A stretch of DNA of 64,000 nt from Toxorhynchites rutilus septentrionalis (GCF_029784135.1 NC_073746.1:181909788-181973787); one strand, 5' to 3'; numbered from the stretch's first letter, positions 1-10,322 are shown. The notes: a model not told the origin generated them from the letters alone. A program made the numbers and translations.

Positions 1-239
1 AATAAAATCGAGGGGAACTTTAATGAATTGTTTGATTCGCGTTGATCATGAAATTGGACAAACAAAAGGATTCCAATTGAAGTTTCGCATTGAGTGCAAC
101 AACAGGTATGAAATACTATTTGAGGAAATTATTTTTCTGTAATTTAATCAATGCTTATGTCATGCGAAAATAATGTCAATTTTCATAACATTTCAAATTA
201 CATTCGAATGCCCCTCATAGCAAACCTTACATATATAAT

Positions 240-353
240 ATGACGTCGATTGATTACTAAATTCTGCTTTTTAACTGGTCCAAGGACCAGTTAACGTTCG
301 CCCAGTTGAAAAGCAGACCAGTTAAACCAGGGCCAGTTAGCGAACGATTACTG
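240..353 (-). repeat. pogo/Tigger-like terminal fragment with AACTGG(T/C)C motifs
   Basis: Read on the minus strand the block begins TA-CAGTAATCG and continues with several AACTGGTC/AACTGGCC motifs, including the palindrome TTAACTGGTCC/GGACCAGTTAA. A TA followed by CAGT is the usual end of pogo/Tigger elements. Only one end is seen. Similar AACTGG-rich DNA lies at 3410-3530 and 28420-28610, so this is probably a dispersed family. Confidence 0.3.
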
Positions 354-688
354 TATCAGACAGCGGTCTTTTTCAATGCTGAGGTCACAAACACACACTT
401 GCTCGATTCTAAAGAAGAAGGATATTTTATTCGGTGAGAGCACCACGTCAATTTACATACCGCCTGGTGAAGATTTTTTGCATCACATCATATTTGAATC
501 TGTACTGAGGTGTGGGTTAAAAAAACTGGAGCATTAGGTTTGAGGTGCAAAGTTGAACAAAGTGGTATGTCAATCACTTCATTCGAAAGTTGAAAGATGT
601 TTGAGTAATGCTGATTACTCACTGAGCCAATAACTTGTTTCAATAGTTCAATCCTGCTTCTAAAGCAAATAGTTGAATTCACAAAATC

Positions 689-725
689 TATAAATATGAG
701 TTCCTGCTTTCACATCTTAGTCAAG
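689..725 (+). promoter_or_regulatory. relic TATA box with downstream TTAGTC
   Basis: TATAAATA at 689-696 is followed about 30 bp later by TCTTAGTC. It sits where copies C1 and C2 have their TATA/Inr module, downstream of the same AACTTGTTTCAATAGT stretch. It is probably a decayed copy of that promoter. No attached reading frame is visible. Confidence 0.35.
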
Positions 726-906
726 ATTTGTCGATGACTGTTGTAGGTTGTCAGTGAAAGTTCTCTAAATATTGTGCCAAACTCAGTTTTATTTTGCTAC
801 TGTATTGAACAAAATTTTTCGCTACAGAATGTCTTAAGAATATGCAAGAAGCAAACATAGTGTAGAGTAGAGAAGAGATATATTAAATAAGACTAGAGAT
901 ATATTT

Positions 907-1818
907 CTATAAAATTCCTAGTTTTACTATAAAATTCCTAGTGTTTCTAACAAAACTCATCATTATATTATCAGATTATTTTCAGACACAATTCTCGTTC
1001 AAGATTTTTCAACCATTTGCAAATAACATGTTTCTCCGTTACATGGAATGAATGTTTTTTACAAAAAATATAATAGAATAAAGACAGCCCTAAATCGTTA
1101 AATTCCTTCAACACATGCAGCGATCCTTCCTGTTTGGTATAGATAGAAGAAGATATAGGAATGCTTTTCATTACATTAAAATCCATTTCCAGTTTCGAAC
1201 GAAGATCAATTTCGCTAGCGCAAACATCAAATGGACTAACAGCCCTTGTCACTATGCAATTGTAGAACACATGGGAATTTAATTTTCCAAATTTTCCCTT
1301 CAGAGTTTTTCGAAAATTTTCAATTGTCATGTTTGGTTGGAATATTTTTGGTTGAATGGGACCCCCTTAATTCTCGAGTAATGCAGAAATTTGTGTTTCA
1401 TTTGTATGGCAGCCCCCCCTAAGAGAGGGAGCAGAGTATTTAACCACCGTAAAAACACTTATTGCACCCTAAAACATCCACATGCAAAATTTGGCTTCAT
1501 TTGCTTGGCATTTGTATGGCAGCCTCCCCTTAGAGAGGGGTTGGTGAGTCTAACCTCCATAGAATCATTTGGTGCACCCTAAAACGTCCATATTTTGTTT
1601 CATTTGCTTGATTAATTCCCGAGTAATGTAGAAACTTGTATTTAATTTGTATGGCAGCCCCACCTTAGAGAGGGAGGAAGGGTCTCAAACTATCATGAAA
1701 ACCTTCCCCGGCCCCCAAAACTCCTACATACAAATTTTCATGTCGACCGGTTCAGTAGTTCCCGAGTCCATAAGAATCAGACAGACAGACAGACAGAAAT
1801 CCATTTTATATATATAGA
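907..1818 (-). mobile_element. non-autonomous Helitron, 3' end missing (Hel-1)
   Basis: On the minus strand it starts with TC at 1818 (TCTATATATATAAAATGG) preceded by A, then GTCTG repeats, as Helitron 5' ends in insects do. The body holds repeated 'GGCAGCC..TTAGAGAGGG' blocks, each with CTCGAGTAATGCAGAAATTTG-like DNA. It matches the copies at 23.4, 32.0 and 43.4 kb. The CTAG terminus is absent, so the copy is truncated at about 907. It encodes no Rep/helicase. Confidence 0.65.
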
Positions 1819-1995
1819 TTTATTTTCGACTAAAGGAAGCTTCTGTGAATTTAGCAGTGTTTTTGAATTTACTGGTGGAATGATGTTGTTTTGAATTACA
1901 GAGGTTTCATACTTTTTCAGTTCATTCGCTTCTAGCCTTGAAAAAAACCAATTAGAAAAATCGAACTAAGCAACTCGGCCTTGAGAAATACCATT

Positions 1996-2274
1996 TGGCA
2001 GTCTTCAGAATACAACTCGGTGCTGATGCGCAACAAGATATTTGTACCCAGTTGAGCTCCCACTCCTTGCGCACACATGCGCTCTGGCGAATGAGCACGC
2101 TGCGAAATACAGATGAAATGTTTGGTTGTCAGCGCCGTGGGCGCAAGCCAAGTTTTATGGTGAGTTTTACGCTGAGTTTTGACGCTGAAATTTGCGCCGT
2201 GCTGCGCGCTTGAATCTGGATTGCTCTCTCTGTTGAGATATTTTTCTGCTGTGTTTGTTTTCTGAAGACTGCCA
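1996..2274. mobile_element. 279-bp TIR MITE
   Basis: TGGCAGTCTTCAGAA at the left is repeated inverted as TTCTGAAGACTGCCA at the right, a perfect 15-bp TIR. The interior is unusually GC-rich for the window, with many GCGC and TGCGC motifs. It codes for nothing convincing. I cannot identify the superfamily because no clear target duplication is visible. Confidence 0.6.
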
Positions 2275-2690
2275 TATGGAAAGCCGTGCTGCCATCCGGT
2301 CGCCAGCTGGATAAATCGTGATAATGATTGAATGTGAATGAATGAGTTATTTGTGATTTTTTTTAAATCGATCAGTCAATTTTCGTGATATCAACTATTG
2401 TTTACGGGTTAAAAAAGACGTAAGGTATTATTCAGCGTTGAGAGTTGTGTTCTCCGGTAGAAAACTGAAGCTGAAAATTTGTTTCGATGCTATTGATTTC
2501 ACCTCCGACGCTACCACACAATAGATTCGGTTCGGATTTTGTGTTGCCGTTCTGCGTCTTCTGAGATGTTTAGTTCTGCGTTGGAGAAGTAATTTTACTA
2601 AAAGATACGTTCTATATTCTATGTTAACAATGCGGTCGTGTCTTGGACATTACCCTTCTTTATTATTTTTTTTTTTGCGACCCGCGACAC

Positions 2691-3653
2691 CATGAATAAC
2701 TCTTGTTTGTGGCCCCCTTGGAAAAAAGATTGAGTACCGCTGATCTATTGTAATCACACTGTTTCCTTAATGATCACGTTCGACTGTTCTGGGGTTAGGA
2801 GGACACAATATTTTGTTCATTGACGAGTAGATTTATATTATATATAAACAAAATATTGGGAGGATTTCACCGAGAAAGAAAGAGTTCCCCTAGAATCCGT
2901 ACCAGCATTTTCGAGAGCCTACCGAAGAGAATCCGTATCTTCGTATAACCGGATGATGTGGATGATTCCTTTCCTCCGGGAAACGATTGACTACAAGCTC
3001 CTACCAATTCTCAAAAGTCACTGGTGCGGAATCAGAGATTGTAACCGAAAACAATCCAAAAGAGACCCAATAGTCAAGAACAAACAGCTTCCCGGAAAAC
3101 CATCCAGGAGCTATGGGGCTATGGAGTTATGGGTATATCCGCACGACCTCATTGCCATCTTAACTGACTCAGCCAACGTTGTCGTCGAACTGGAATTTGA
3201 CACCTCGAGGCACCCATTGGATACAATAGATACCACGACCGTGAAACACTGCCCCCAGTGCAGTGCATCCGAGGACAACCTACAACATTCCTGGAAGTCT
3301 CAGAAACGCCCTAGAAGACAAAGGAGGCAAAGACCTAGAATTGACCAGGATAACGAAAACGGAAAACAGACAATTGAACCTGATATCGAATTTACACAGT
3401 GAAAATTAACATCCGAGCCGGCTTAGATAATAACGAACTGGTTTGAAAATTACACACAAAAGAGGGCTTCTTCATTCCATCTTTTCTGGACCGGTTTAAC
3501 TGTCATACCAGCTTTTCGCCACTAGTAAATGCGTTTTAGCAACGAAGCCATCGAAGATGCAGGTAACCCACATGGACACGAATAACATATTAACTGAATT
3601 ATGTTTGGTGAGTCAGTAGTTGTTAATTTCTTACAAAGCACTGACAATTAACT
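2691..3653. other. unassigned stretch with one unexplained ORF
   Basis: The stretch contains an open frame at 2953-3402 (+), 149 codons. It has a C-x2-C-x8-H pattern (HCPQCSASEDNLQH) near residue 97 and then a basic run (KRPRRQRRQRPR). The Cys/His spacing loosely recalls the C-terminal zinc motifs of LINE ORFs, but I recognise no domain and find no flanking element. AACTGG-type motifs occur at 3410-3530. I would not call a gene here. Confidence 0.2.
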
Positions 3654-3725
3654 AGAGAGGGGTCGTATCTCTAATATAAACGCAAGCTTGACGTAGAACT
3701 ACCTTAGACTAATAATTTGTTTCAG
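3654..3725 (-). repeat. GACGTAG-family right-type terminus (copy J)
   Basis: GGGTCGTATCTC..AAACGCAAGCTTGACGTAGAACTACCTTAGAC parallels the right end of copy B1 (GGGTTATATC..ACCGCAAGGTTGACGTGGGACTACCTTAGC). The element would extend rightward on the minus strand. Its partner end is not found before 5108, so only the terminus is called. Confidence 0.5.
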
Positions 3726-5107
3726 ATTGCATCTAAATCAATTCCCATAGGATGTATTTTTTTTCACTTATATAATGGTACATAATGGTTTGCTATCATT
3801 GTACTATTATGCGTGGTATGGATATATTCAAACAGCACTTAGTTGCTCTTTCAGGTGCTCTATTGAGATGGTACAATCCCAATTTAGCCTTAAAGAAGTT
3901 AACTTTCCTTCTTGCTGAATCTTTTGCCTAAGCTACACACAAGTTGTTCGACGACGTTGTACACGAAGCGAACGACTAATTTTGTTTCGCCTGCCGACGA
4001 CATTCATCGACCCCATACTAATCATAATTGAGATGAAAATTCAGGGTAGTTCCTATATTTATAGATTTTTTATTACTTTCAAAGCAGTATTCGTGATTTT
4101 TAGGGTTGAAGGTTACAAGCAGAATACTCATGGACCTTTTATCGTTCGAATACCACATCGTTCAACCGGCCAAAGGATATTAAAGGGTTTTCCCTTTGAA
4201 CATCAATGATACGCAATCAACTGTTTCGCGATCATTTCGTCAACTGTAAACGTGGAGAAGTTAGTTCCTTCTGTTGGTTGGTTAATATTGTGGTTGGGCC
4301 AGGTTGATAAATTTCTGTGAATGTTCGTTTGGAGCGTTCCCACAAAAAGAGCTCCAGTTTTTCTTGAATTCTTGGCATGCTTAGATACAAGAAGTCGAAC
4401 AGGTGGCCTCAATTAGTCTGCCGATAAGCACTTTACGTTGGAGAATCACGTATACGTCCCTTCCCTTTAAATAGAAATTGAGGGTTCGATAACCGAGGAC
4501 TAGACGAGCGGTTTGTTTTCGTTTCGAGTATTCGTGTTTTTCTGTTGTTTCGGTGATAAAAATCATATCCATTCCATGAGAAAGTGTGCATTATGGACCG
4601 AGAAACCTCAATGCGAAGGATATTGTTCTGATAAACCTAATTGTAATGTCCGGTGATAGTTTCTTCAGTGACATTTTGGTACAGTTCGTTCAGTTAAATT
4701 CAATATTCCCGCATTCGTTAACCGCTCGCTTTCGTGTGGGGATGTGTTTTCATCGTTGTGTGTGTAGGGGGGAAAGAAATAAAGCCTAGCACACATCATC
4801 AGTGTTATGAGAAAAAGCATATCAGATTGATTGTTTTCATGAGCATAGTTGCTCAGTATGATGAGTTCACCATTATTGAAATATGTTAATGTACAAAATG
4901 TGTGTGAGTGCCAATAGCGCATCGTGTGATTTAAGTTGTGTTACTATCACTACAGCAGTATGTGCTGCTAATCGAGTGTGTAGGTTACTGTCTTTCGTAT
5001 CTCGAGCGTGAGTGCGACACTGGTGTGCGTGCATATTTGCGTTGTGCGAAACTGGTGTATATTAGTAGTAACCAAAGTGGTGTAGAATTCACCATAGGTG
5101 TGCTAGA
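3726..5107. other. non-coding stretch, nothing recognised
   Basis: This is AT-rich DNA with short scattered frames and no domain, TIR pair or RNA gene that I can support. Several frames near 4203-5224 overlap on opposite strands and show no conserved motif. Confidence 0.3.
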
Positions 5108-5529
5108 TTTTGACGTAGGACTACGTCTAAACGGAAGATATAGGGGGTGAAATGGAAATATAGGCACTAAACAAGTAGGAAAAAATGCAAGATTTGGAAC
5201 GCTTATAACTCGAGCATTTCTCAATAGATCGCAAAGGTTTTTGCATCAATTGATAGGAAATATATCTACGCATGTATCATAACGAATAACATTTCATTTT
5301 TCATGAGATAAATAATTGAATAATTGTGAAATATCAAGCATTGTCAAAATGCCCTATGTGTCCATTTTTGATTGGTCCATTTTGTGCTCCTCAAATCGTA
5401 CCGACCAAAACGGGCAACCAGAGCAGCAGCGAAATAGAATGAAGCACGATTGGAAAGGAAAAAGAAAAAAATGAACGAAACATTGGTCGCAGTCTCACAC
5501 ATGCGTAATTCTCGAGCCAGCCAGTCAGC

Positions 5530-5565
5530 TTAAAAATCCCCGCTCGGCTGCCGTAACGATCATTC
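5530..5565 (+). promoter_or_regulatory. core promoter of the captured H2A gene
   Basis: TTAAAAAT at 5530-5537 is followed 32 bp later by TCATTC (A at 5562), a normal TATA-to-Inr spacing. A GATTGGTCC (CCAAT box in reverse) lies about 160 bp upstream. The 5' leader TTCAAACCGTAC begins at 5569. The same leader recurs at 6900 behind a second TATA box. Confidence 0.5.
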
Positions 5566-5629
5566 TCATTCAAACCGTACACCACATCGGTTCGCATCAC
5601 AACACATCAACAAACCAACCCAAGCAGCC

Positions 5630-5841
5630 ATGTCTGGACATGGTAAAGGAGGAAAAGTGAAGGGAAAGGCAAAATCCCGCTCGAACCATGTTGATCTGGA
5701 GTTCCCCGCAAGGGTAGCTAGGCCGAGCGCGTCAGTACCAGTGCACCAGTCCACCTAGTCGGCGTTATATAGTTTCGGCCGCCGAAGTGATCGAGTTAGC
5801 TGGCAAAGCTACTCGCGACGATAAGAAAACCCGCATTCGGA
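5630..5841 (+). pseudogene. H2A: histone H2A pseudogene inside copy A
   Basis: The ATG at 5630 opens MSGHGKGGKVKGKAKSRS, the H2A N-terminal tail with one Arg-to-His change, then a recognisable LEFP (usual LQFP). The next dozen or so codons of the family are missing and the frame shifts. AERV..APV.L..V follows in a second frame. After stop codons, AAEVIELAGKATRDDKKTRI follows in a third, matching the H2A helix around the acidic patch (family: [20 protein letters not shown]). The first frame stops at 5758. Everything after KKTRI is replaced by unrelated DNA. H2A is about 124 residues in animals, so roughly half survives. It has its own promoter upstream and a histone-type stem-loop downstream, which argues for capture of a whole gene at DNA level rather than a processed mRNA. 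Confidence 0.85.
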
Positions 5842-6073
5842 ACAGAACACATTCGGTTCGGTGGACATCAAGATAACAGGCAGCTGCAGCGAGTGGCGAG
5901 TGGCAAACGCAATCGCAAAATGGCATCAGATAGCAGAAGAAAAAAGTTTGTTCTTTATACAAACTGCTTTGGTGGCAAATCCAGAACAAGGTGGCATCGA
6001 GGGCGTTCGAAATGTTTTTTTTTCAAAAGCACGAGTACTAAGTTTTCTAAATTGGAACCATTCCATAAAACAA

Positions 6074-6089
6074 GGCGCTTTTCAGGGCC
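6074..6089 (+). terminator. histone-type 3' stem-loop (one mismatch)
   Basis: GGCGCTTTTCAGGGCC has the 6-bp stem, TTTC loop and following ACC/ATT layout of replication-dependent histone mRNA ends. One stem pair is broken. It lies 3' of the H2A pseudogene on the same strand. Confidence 0.65.
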
Positions 6090-6307
6090 ATTAAACCTTC
6101 CAAAAAAGAGTTTAGGAAATACAATTCAATGCTTTCTAAAACAATATCCAAAATAATAATAAAACATAAATTGATTTTTTCATAATTTGTTTGCCAGGAT
6201 ATGATGAGTATGTGAATTTGGCAGTTGTTCTGAGCTTATTGATAGTTGGGGACTTTCCTGATTATTCAATTTTCACCAATTCTTAAATTGTTTCCAGATT
6301 GAAAGTA

Positions 6308-6527
6308 CAGTAATTTACTATTAGTTCGACATTTAGCTAATTGGACGGACATGTGATGCGACTTATTTAGTTGGACATTTTTGTAAACATAGAGATCCAA
6401 ATTATGACCCCACATTGAAAGTCGACACTGTACCACTGTCATCGCAAATGTTCAATTACAGGTTAAAATCGCCTCCAATGCGACACCGAGTGGTGCTTCG
6501 GCACGTCGCATTGAATGTAATTTACTG
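6308..6527. mobile_element. 220-bp TA-flanked MITE (pogo-like ends)
   Basis: The left end TA-CAGTAATTTACT and the right end (read inverted) TA-CAGTAAATTACA form imperfect TIRs flanked by TA. The TA target and CAGT start suit pogo/Tigger derivatives. It has no coding capacity. It interrupts copy A between the two histone cassettes. Confidence 0.55.
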
Positions 6528-6683
6528 TACAACATGTCACAAAGCTGGATGGGAAGAAATTTTCTAACTGTGAAAGCTGTGGCGAGTGGCAACAAATCGC
6601 TAAACAGGAAGGTTTAGCCAAACAAGATGGGGATATCGGGTGATAACAAAACAATAAACTCTTTAGATTGAAGATAATTTTGT

Positions 6684-6699
6684 GATCCTGAAAAGGACC
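6684..6699 (-). terminator. histone-type stem-loop in reverse orientation
   Basis: On the minus strand this reads GGTCCTTTTCAGGATC: a 6-bp stem (one G-T pair), a TTTC loop and a following AC. Its orientation opposes the other two stem-loops, as expected if a divergent histone gene remnant lies here. Confidence 0.5.
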
Positions 6700-6859
6700 G
6701 TTTTTAGCCTGCATGTGAATCCAACGAGCGAACAAATCGTAATGAATGTATTTTTTTGCCATCGCTCCCTTTTAACGCTCATTCGTTCGTCTCGTTGGAC
6801 TCGCCCCTCTGGCTGAGTCTGCCGATTTGTCTCTATCCTGTGAGTGTGTACCGCTAGAG

Positions 6860-7014
6860 TATAAAACACGCGGACCCCAAAAAAAATATCTTATTTTCTT
6901 TCAAACCGTAAACCCGTGTGGTTGTACGGCAGTTAAACAGGAAGATTTAACCGAAAAAGATGGGAATATCGAGTGATAACAAAAACACAACACCAAAGGT
7001 TCTTTTCAGAACCA
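6860..7014 (+). pseudogene. collapsed second histone cassette (promoter, leader, stem-loop, no coding body)
   Basis: TATAAAAC at 6860-6867 is followed 40 bp later by TTCAAACCGTAAACC. The H2A cassette has the same leader 39 bp after its TATA. After about 100 bp of unrecognised DNA comes GGTTCTTTTCAGAACC (6999-7014), preceded by AAA and followed by ATC. That is a perfect match to the metazoan histone 3' stem-loop form. No histone reading frame survives between them. I infer a histone gene reduced by internal deletion. Which histone it was cannot be told. Confidence 0.6.
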
Positions 7015-7196
7015 TCAACATATTCATAAAGAGTAAACAGTAAACTAATCCATTTTTCAGGTAGATAGGTAGGTATTCACGTAGGAGAAGAAAATAAAAC
7101 AATATATTTAAAATATATATTTAACAAAAGCTGTCCCCTTTGTATAGTCCTACGTCACTCCGGTTATGTCCCCGACATTACCCACCCGTCTTTTTT

Positions 7197-8823
7197 GTAT
7201 CGAACAACAATTTTGCGAATTGAATTATTTTCATTGGATAAATTAGACAAGAAGTTCCTGCTACGAAGAAACCGTGCGTGCCCGTTAATTCTTTAATTTA
7301 TTTCTTTTTTTTTAATTCTATAAAGAGTACGCACGATGATTAACAGAATATATCGCCGAATCAATTGGTTTTAGAGGAGTTCTCTCGGTTACCTTCTGAA
7401 GATTCCCACAGTTAACACACCTTCATCACGATTGGATTTATATAAAAATACGTGCTATAAATAATAGAATATTCAGATGTCGCAATAAATTTTACAGGTT
7501 TTCCTTTTCAGGATACCTAAAGATAATCTACGCAGTAGTGACACATGAGATATTCGGATTTTCGTTTCGTCGAGTGTTCAATAATTCGTGTTTAGGAAAT
7601 CACATCACTTACCTCAGTGAATCCTGATTTTTACCCTCCCTACTAACATTTGTCCCTCCCATGATAAACGCTAGGGAACCACACTATAGAGGCGACCCTT
7701 CTGGCCTGCGGGCGGCGAATATCATACTAACATTCCTTTCCTTCCCCTGGTGACTGTAAGGACGTGGCCGGCGGTCGTTATTGACCATTTAAAGCTCGAA
7801 TCACCGAAAATTGCACAACGAGAATGATTTGCTAGTCCCAAGCGTCTTACTGTGTGTTCTTTGTGCAATTTGGTTGGTTCAGGTCAATCACGGAGAGCAA
7901 CTACGAATTGTACAGTCTACCCAAGCTCAAGCTCAAATTGAGGGTGCGATAACCGAACCAGGGCTGACGAGTGAAGCTATTATAAGTGAAGAAGATGGGG
8001 AGATGCTTACATCGGTGGTTATCAATACAAAGTTTATCCATGACCTGTCGAAACTGCAAGTCAGTGTGCCACACGGCTGCTGATTGCCAATATGGAACAC
8101 TGTTTCACTTGTGCTTTTTATATTTGTTTTTTTTTCCACCAGAAAATCCATTATCACTCTCGTCTCCCACTGTCAGCACAAGAAGCCCAATGTCGTCAAC
8201 GCGAATAGGTTTTACTGCCACTAACTTCATCGTTTTGAAATCCTTTGAAACTTACTGAAGGGGGTAGTACACTATAGAAGCTTGAAAAAAAAATTAAAAT
8301 TGTTCTCTGGGATGTCTACATGACTGTAGTTTTTGTCCCAGGTTTGTCCGATGCTCCGTTCCAAAGTTACAAGCCCATTAGTGGACCTAAGTCTTTGCCT
8401 AAGGAGCGCAGATCCAAAATTCAAAACGCGTTTGTCTCGAAACTAAGATTTTGATCTAATAGTTTTTACCAGATTCTACACTAAATTTAACGTCGTCGTA
8501 CGCAGGATTTTTTTTATATTTTGAAAAATAAAATTTTGGTGAATGTTTTTGTCTCGATTTTTGAGGCAAAAACGCAATTTTTTTACAAAAAATGTCGCCA
8601 TTTCGTCAAAAATCAATATTTTGAAAAAATCCTACGTACGATAACAGGAAATTTATCCAAGAAAAACTTATTTATAGAGTTCCCACCAGTTTACATGGTT
8701 TTGGCTGCAACGGTTCAAGAGTCCAATTGACACAATTTTTTTTATTTGTTAATTAATATATACCTAATAAAACTGTGATATCAGATTAATCATAGTAATT
8801 TATTTTCTCGTAGAAAAAAAAAA
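7197..8823. other. mixed repeats, no gene supported
   Basis: A GC-rich block at about 7618-7800 looks like a dispersed mosquito repeat, but I cannot name it. The frame at 7811-8083 has a hydrophobic N-terminus but starts at TTG and shows no known domain. At 8262-8282, GGGGGTAGTACACTATAGAAGC resembles 10953-10976 (GGGAGCATTCTAGTGTAGAGGC), probably two ends of another TIR family. Confidence 0.3.
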
Positions 8824-9164
8824 TGGGTGGGTTATATCTATTACATAACCGCAAGGTTGACGTGGGACTACCTTAGCTTAGCAATCATTTGTTGGGATTG
8901 GTTTAATTTTTGATTGAATGAAACAATTTCTGAATTCAATTGACGTCAATATATTTGTTTTGTGTGTAAAAAGATTGTATAATGCCATGTAAGGTCAATT
9001 CATACATTGTGATATATTATGTTCTTCGTTACAAGTAAATTTAATGACAGTCCTTTTACGTTCGGTATGATGCCTAGGACAAAATATGTGAACGGAAGAA
9101 TTATCAATCGATTATTTTATTTTACGTTTCCTTCTGAAATTTGCATCTCTCAAGTGTATGTACT

Positions 9165-9534
9165 AGTTGTCCTTATATCCTTATATTCTCCTTTTCCTTT
9201 TCTTTCGCGAGAAATCAAATCCCTTCTTACTAAAAATAGAATGAGGTAATGTAAATACATATTAGATATAAGATAGGCTTAAGAATCGAGTATGATGAAT
9301 GTGAGTGCGAATGTGAATGTGAACATTGTCAACATATCCTTATATCCCATCCTTTTCCTGGAAAAAAATGTCACCCTTCTAAACTCGAGCAAACCGCGAA
9401 TAATCGGTTCTCTACTTCATTAACATTAGAATTAATGAAAAATGTTTATATATACTTGTAACAATACAGATAGGAGTTTGGCTCCTTTAAACTTATGTAA
9501 ACTGCCTGTAAAAATAAACGATTTAATAAAAAAA
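9165..9534 (+). mobile_element. 5'-truncated I-clade LINE 3' UTR inserted in B1
   Basis: The segment matches the 3' UTR of the I-clade element at 58621-58960 (on the other strand): TGTCCTTATA, ATGTCACCCTTCTAAACTCGAG, TTGGCTCCTTTAAACTTA and the tail AATAAACGA(A)TTAATAAAAAA. It is bounded by a perfect 13-bp duplication, AAGTGTATGTACT, at 9152-9164 and 9535-9547. Copy B2 has the uninterrupted target at about 16091-16104. This is a textbook target-primed insertion of a severely 5'-truncated copy. Confidence 0.85.
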
Positions 9535-9689
9535 AAGTGTATGTACTTCTCGAACAGCGGATTTAATAAACTTCAGGCACTCAGTTTCAATTTTGACATG
9601 TGCGTTGAACACATATTGTTTAATCAAACAAATACATTTCCTAGTTTGCACAAAGGCAAGCGAGTACAAAAGTACTCGCAATTTGTATT

Positions 9690-10040
9690 TGTTTGCAAAG
9701 CCGATTTCTCCAGACATTTTTTTTTTTTATCTGTATTATAGTGATTTTCAACTCATTTGGCTGGTTCGTCACTTTTTACTTCCATTTTTGGAAGAATGTC
9801 GGGAGTGAGAATTCCCCAGACATCTTGGTTCAGAAGTCTGTGTTGGGGAAACATATTTCAATCGGAACAAAATTACCCCCGACCTGCATGTATTTGCAAT
9901 GCCAATTTCCCTACGCTCCATGGATTTGAAGTCTGTGTTAGGGAAACACACTCAGTCAGAACAAAAATACCCCCAACTTTCATGTGTTTGCAATGCCGAT
10001 ATCCCCAAGGCTGCTTGGTTTTGATGGCTGTGTTAGGGAA
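9690..10040 (-). repeat. ~95-bp minisatellite in B1
   Basis: There are about three to four degenerate units. Each holds 'TGCAATGCCGATTTCCCC..GGTTTTGAAGTCTGTGTTAGGGAAACA' and then 'CAGAACAAAAATACCCCC'. The SINE at 9718-9811 interrupts it. The same array occurs in B2 (four units) and in copy E. Confidence 0.7.
9718..9811 (-). mobile_element. truncated tRNA-type SINE inserted in B1
   Basis: On the minus strand it is the 3' two-thirds of the SINE at 54594-54743: CACTCCCGACATTCTTCC, GTGACGAACCAGCC, ACTATAATACAGAT and an A tail. The flanks TTCTCCAGACAT and TTCCCCAGACAT form a 12-bp duplication with one mismatch. Copy B2 carries the empty site at about 15885. Confidence 0.8.
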
Positions 10041-10322
10041 ATCGTAAATCTGGCCAATCAAAACGAGGTAGTTAGGGCGTTTAGATAACGCTTAACATTT
10101 TACAATTATTCAATTATTTATCTAATGAAAAATAACATTTTATTAATTGCGTTAGGAGCGTAGAAATATTCTCTATCAATTGATGCAAACATCTTTCCGA
10201 TCCAGTAAGAAATGTTCGAGTTATAAGCATTCGGAATGTTTCATTTTTTCCTGCATGTTCTGTGTTTAGGTTTTCATTTTACCCCCCATATACTCCGGTT
10301 AGACGTAGTCCCACGTCAAAAA

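Larger units (their letters stand above)
440..2690 (+). mobile_element. GACGTAG-family element, copy K (divergent, split by a Helitron and a MITE)
   Basis: The left part (about 445-720) follows copies C1/C2 in order: a degenerate ACGTC end, TACCG..GGTG, CACTTCATTCGAAAG, AACTTGTTTCAATAGT and a TATA box at 689-696. The right part (about 2600-2680) carries the family's other end, a degraded ACGT..TTCTA..GTTAACAATGCGGTCGTGTC followed by ATTACCC and a T-run. A Helitron (907-1818) and a TIR MITE (1996-2274) lie between. Joining the two halves into one element is inference. The pieces are seen directly. Confidence 0.45.
5108..7196 (+). mobile_element. GACGTAG-family element, copy A, carrying histone-gene cargo
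   Basis: The left terminus is TTTTGACGTAGGACTACGTC. The right terminus is GTATAGTCCTACGTCACTCCGG, then GACATTACCCACCC and a T-run. After the left end comes the family's subterminal block (GCTTATAACTCGAGCATTTC, TTTTTGCATCAATTGATAGG, ATTTTTCATGAGATAAA) and a CCAAT-type GATTGGTCC at about 5370. The interior is histone-derived: a promoter, a broken H2A frame and a 3' stem-loop (5530-6089), then a second promoter plus stem-loop (6860-7014) and an inverted stem-loop at 6684-6699. A 220-bp TA-flanked MITE interrupts it at 6308-6527. No transposase is encoded. Confidence 0.65.
8824..10322 (-). mobile_element. GACGTAG-family element, copy B1 (inverted partner of B2)
   Basis: The left edge is GGGTGGGTTATATC..GGTTGACGTGGGACTACC. 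The right edge is GACGTAGTCCCACGTCAAAA. Its whole body is the reverse complement of copy B2 (15292-16448), including the GCTTATAACTCGAAC subterminal block and the ~95-bp minisatellite. It differs by two nested retro-insertions with target duplications (9165-9534 and 9718-9811). A short frame at 9019 (MFFVTSKFNDSPFTFGMMPR) recurs in other copies. Confidence 0.7.

Noticed and set aside
2953..3402. Protein-coding gene of 149 codons
   Set aside because: No domain, no supporting context. The Cys/His spacing is suggestive only, so it is mentioned but not called.
7811..8083. Secreted protein with signal peptide
   Set aside because: Starts at TTG, no cleavage-site support, and lies in repeat-derived DNA.
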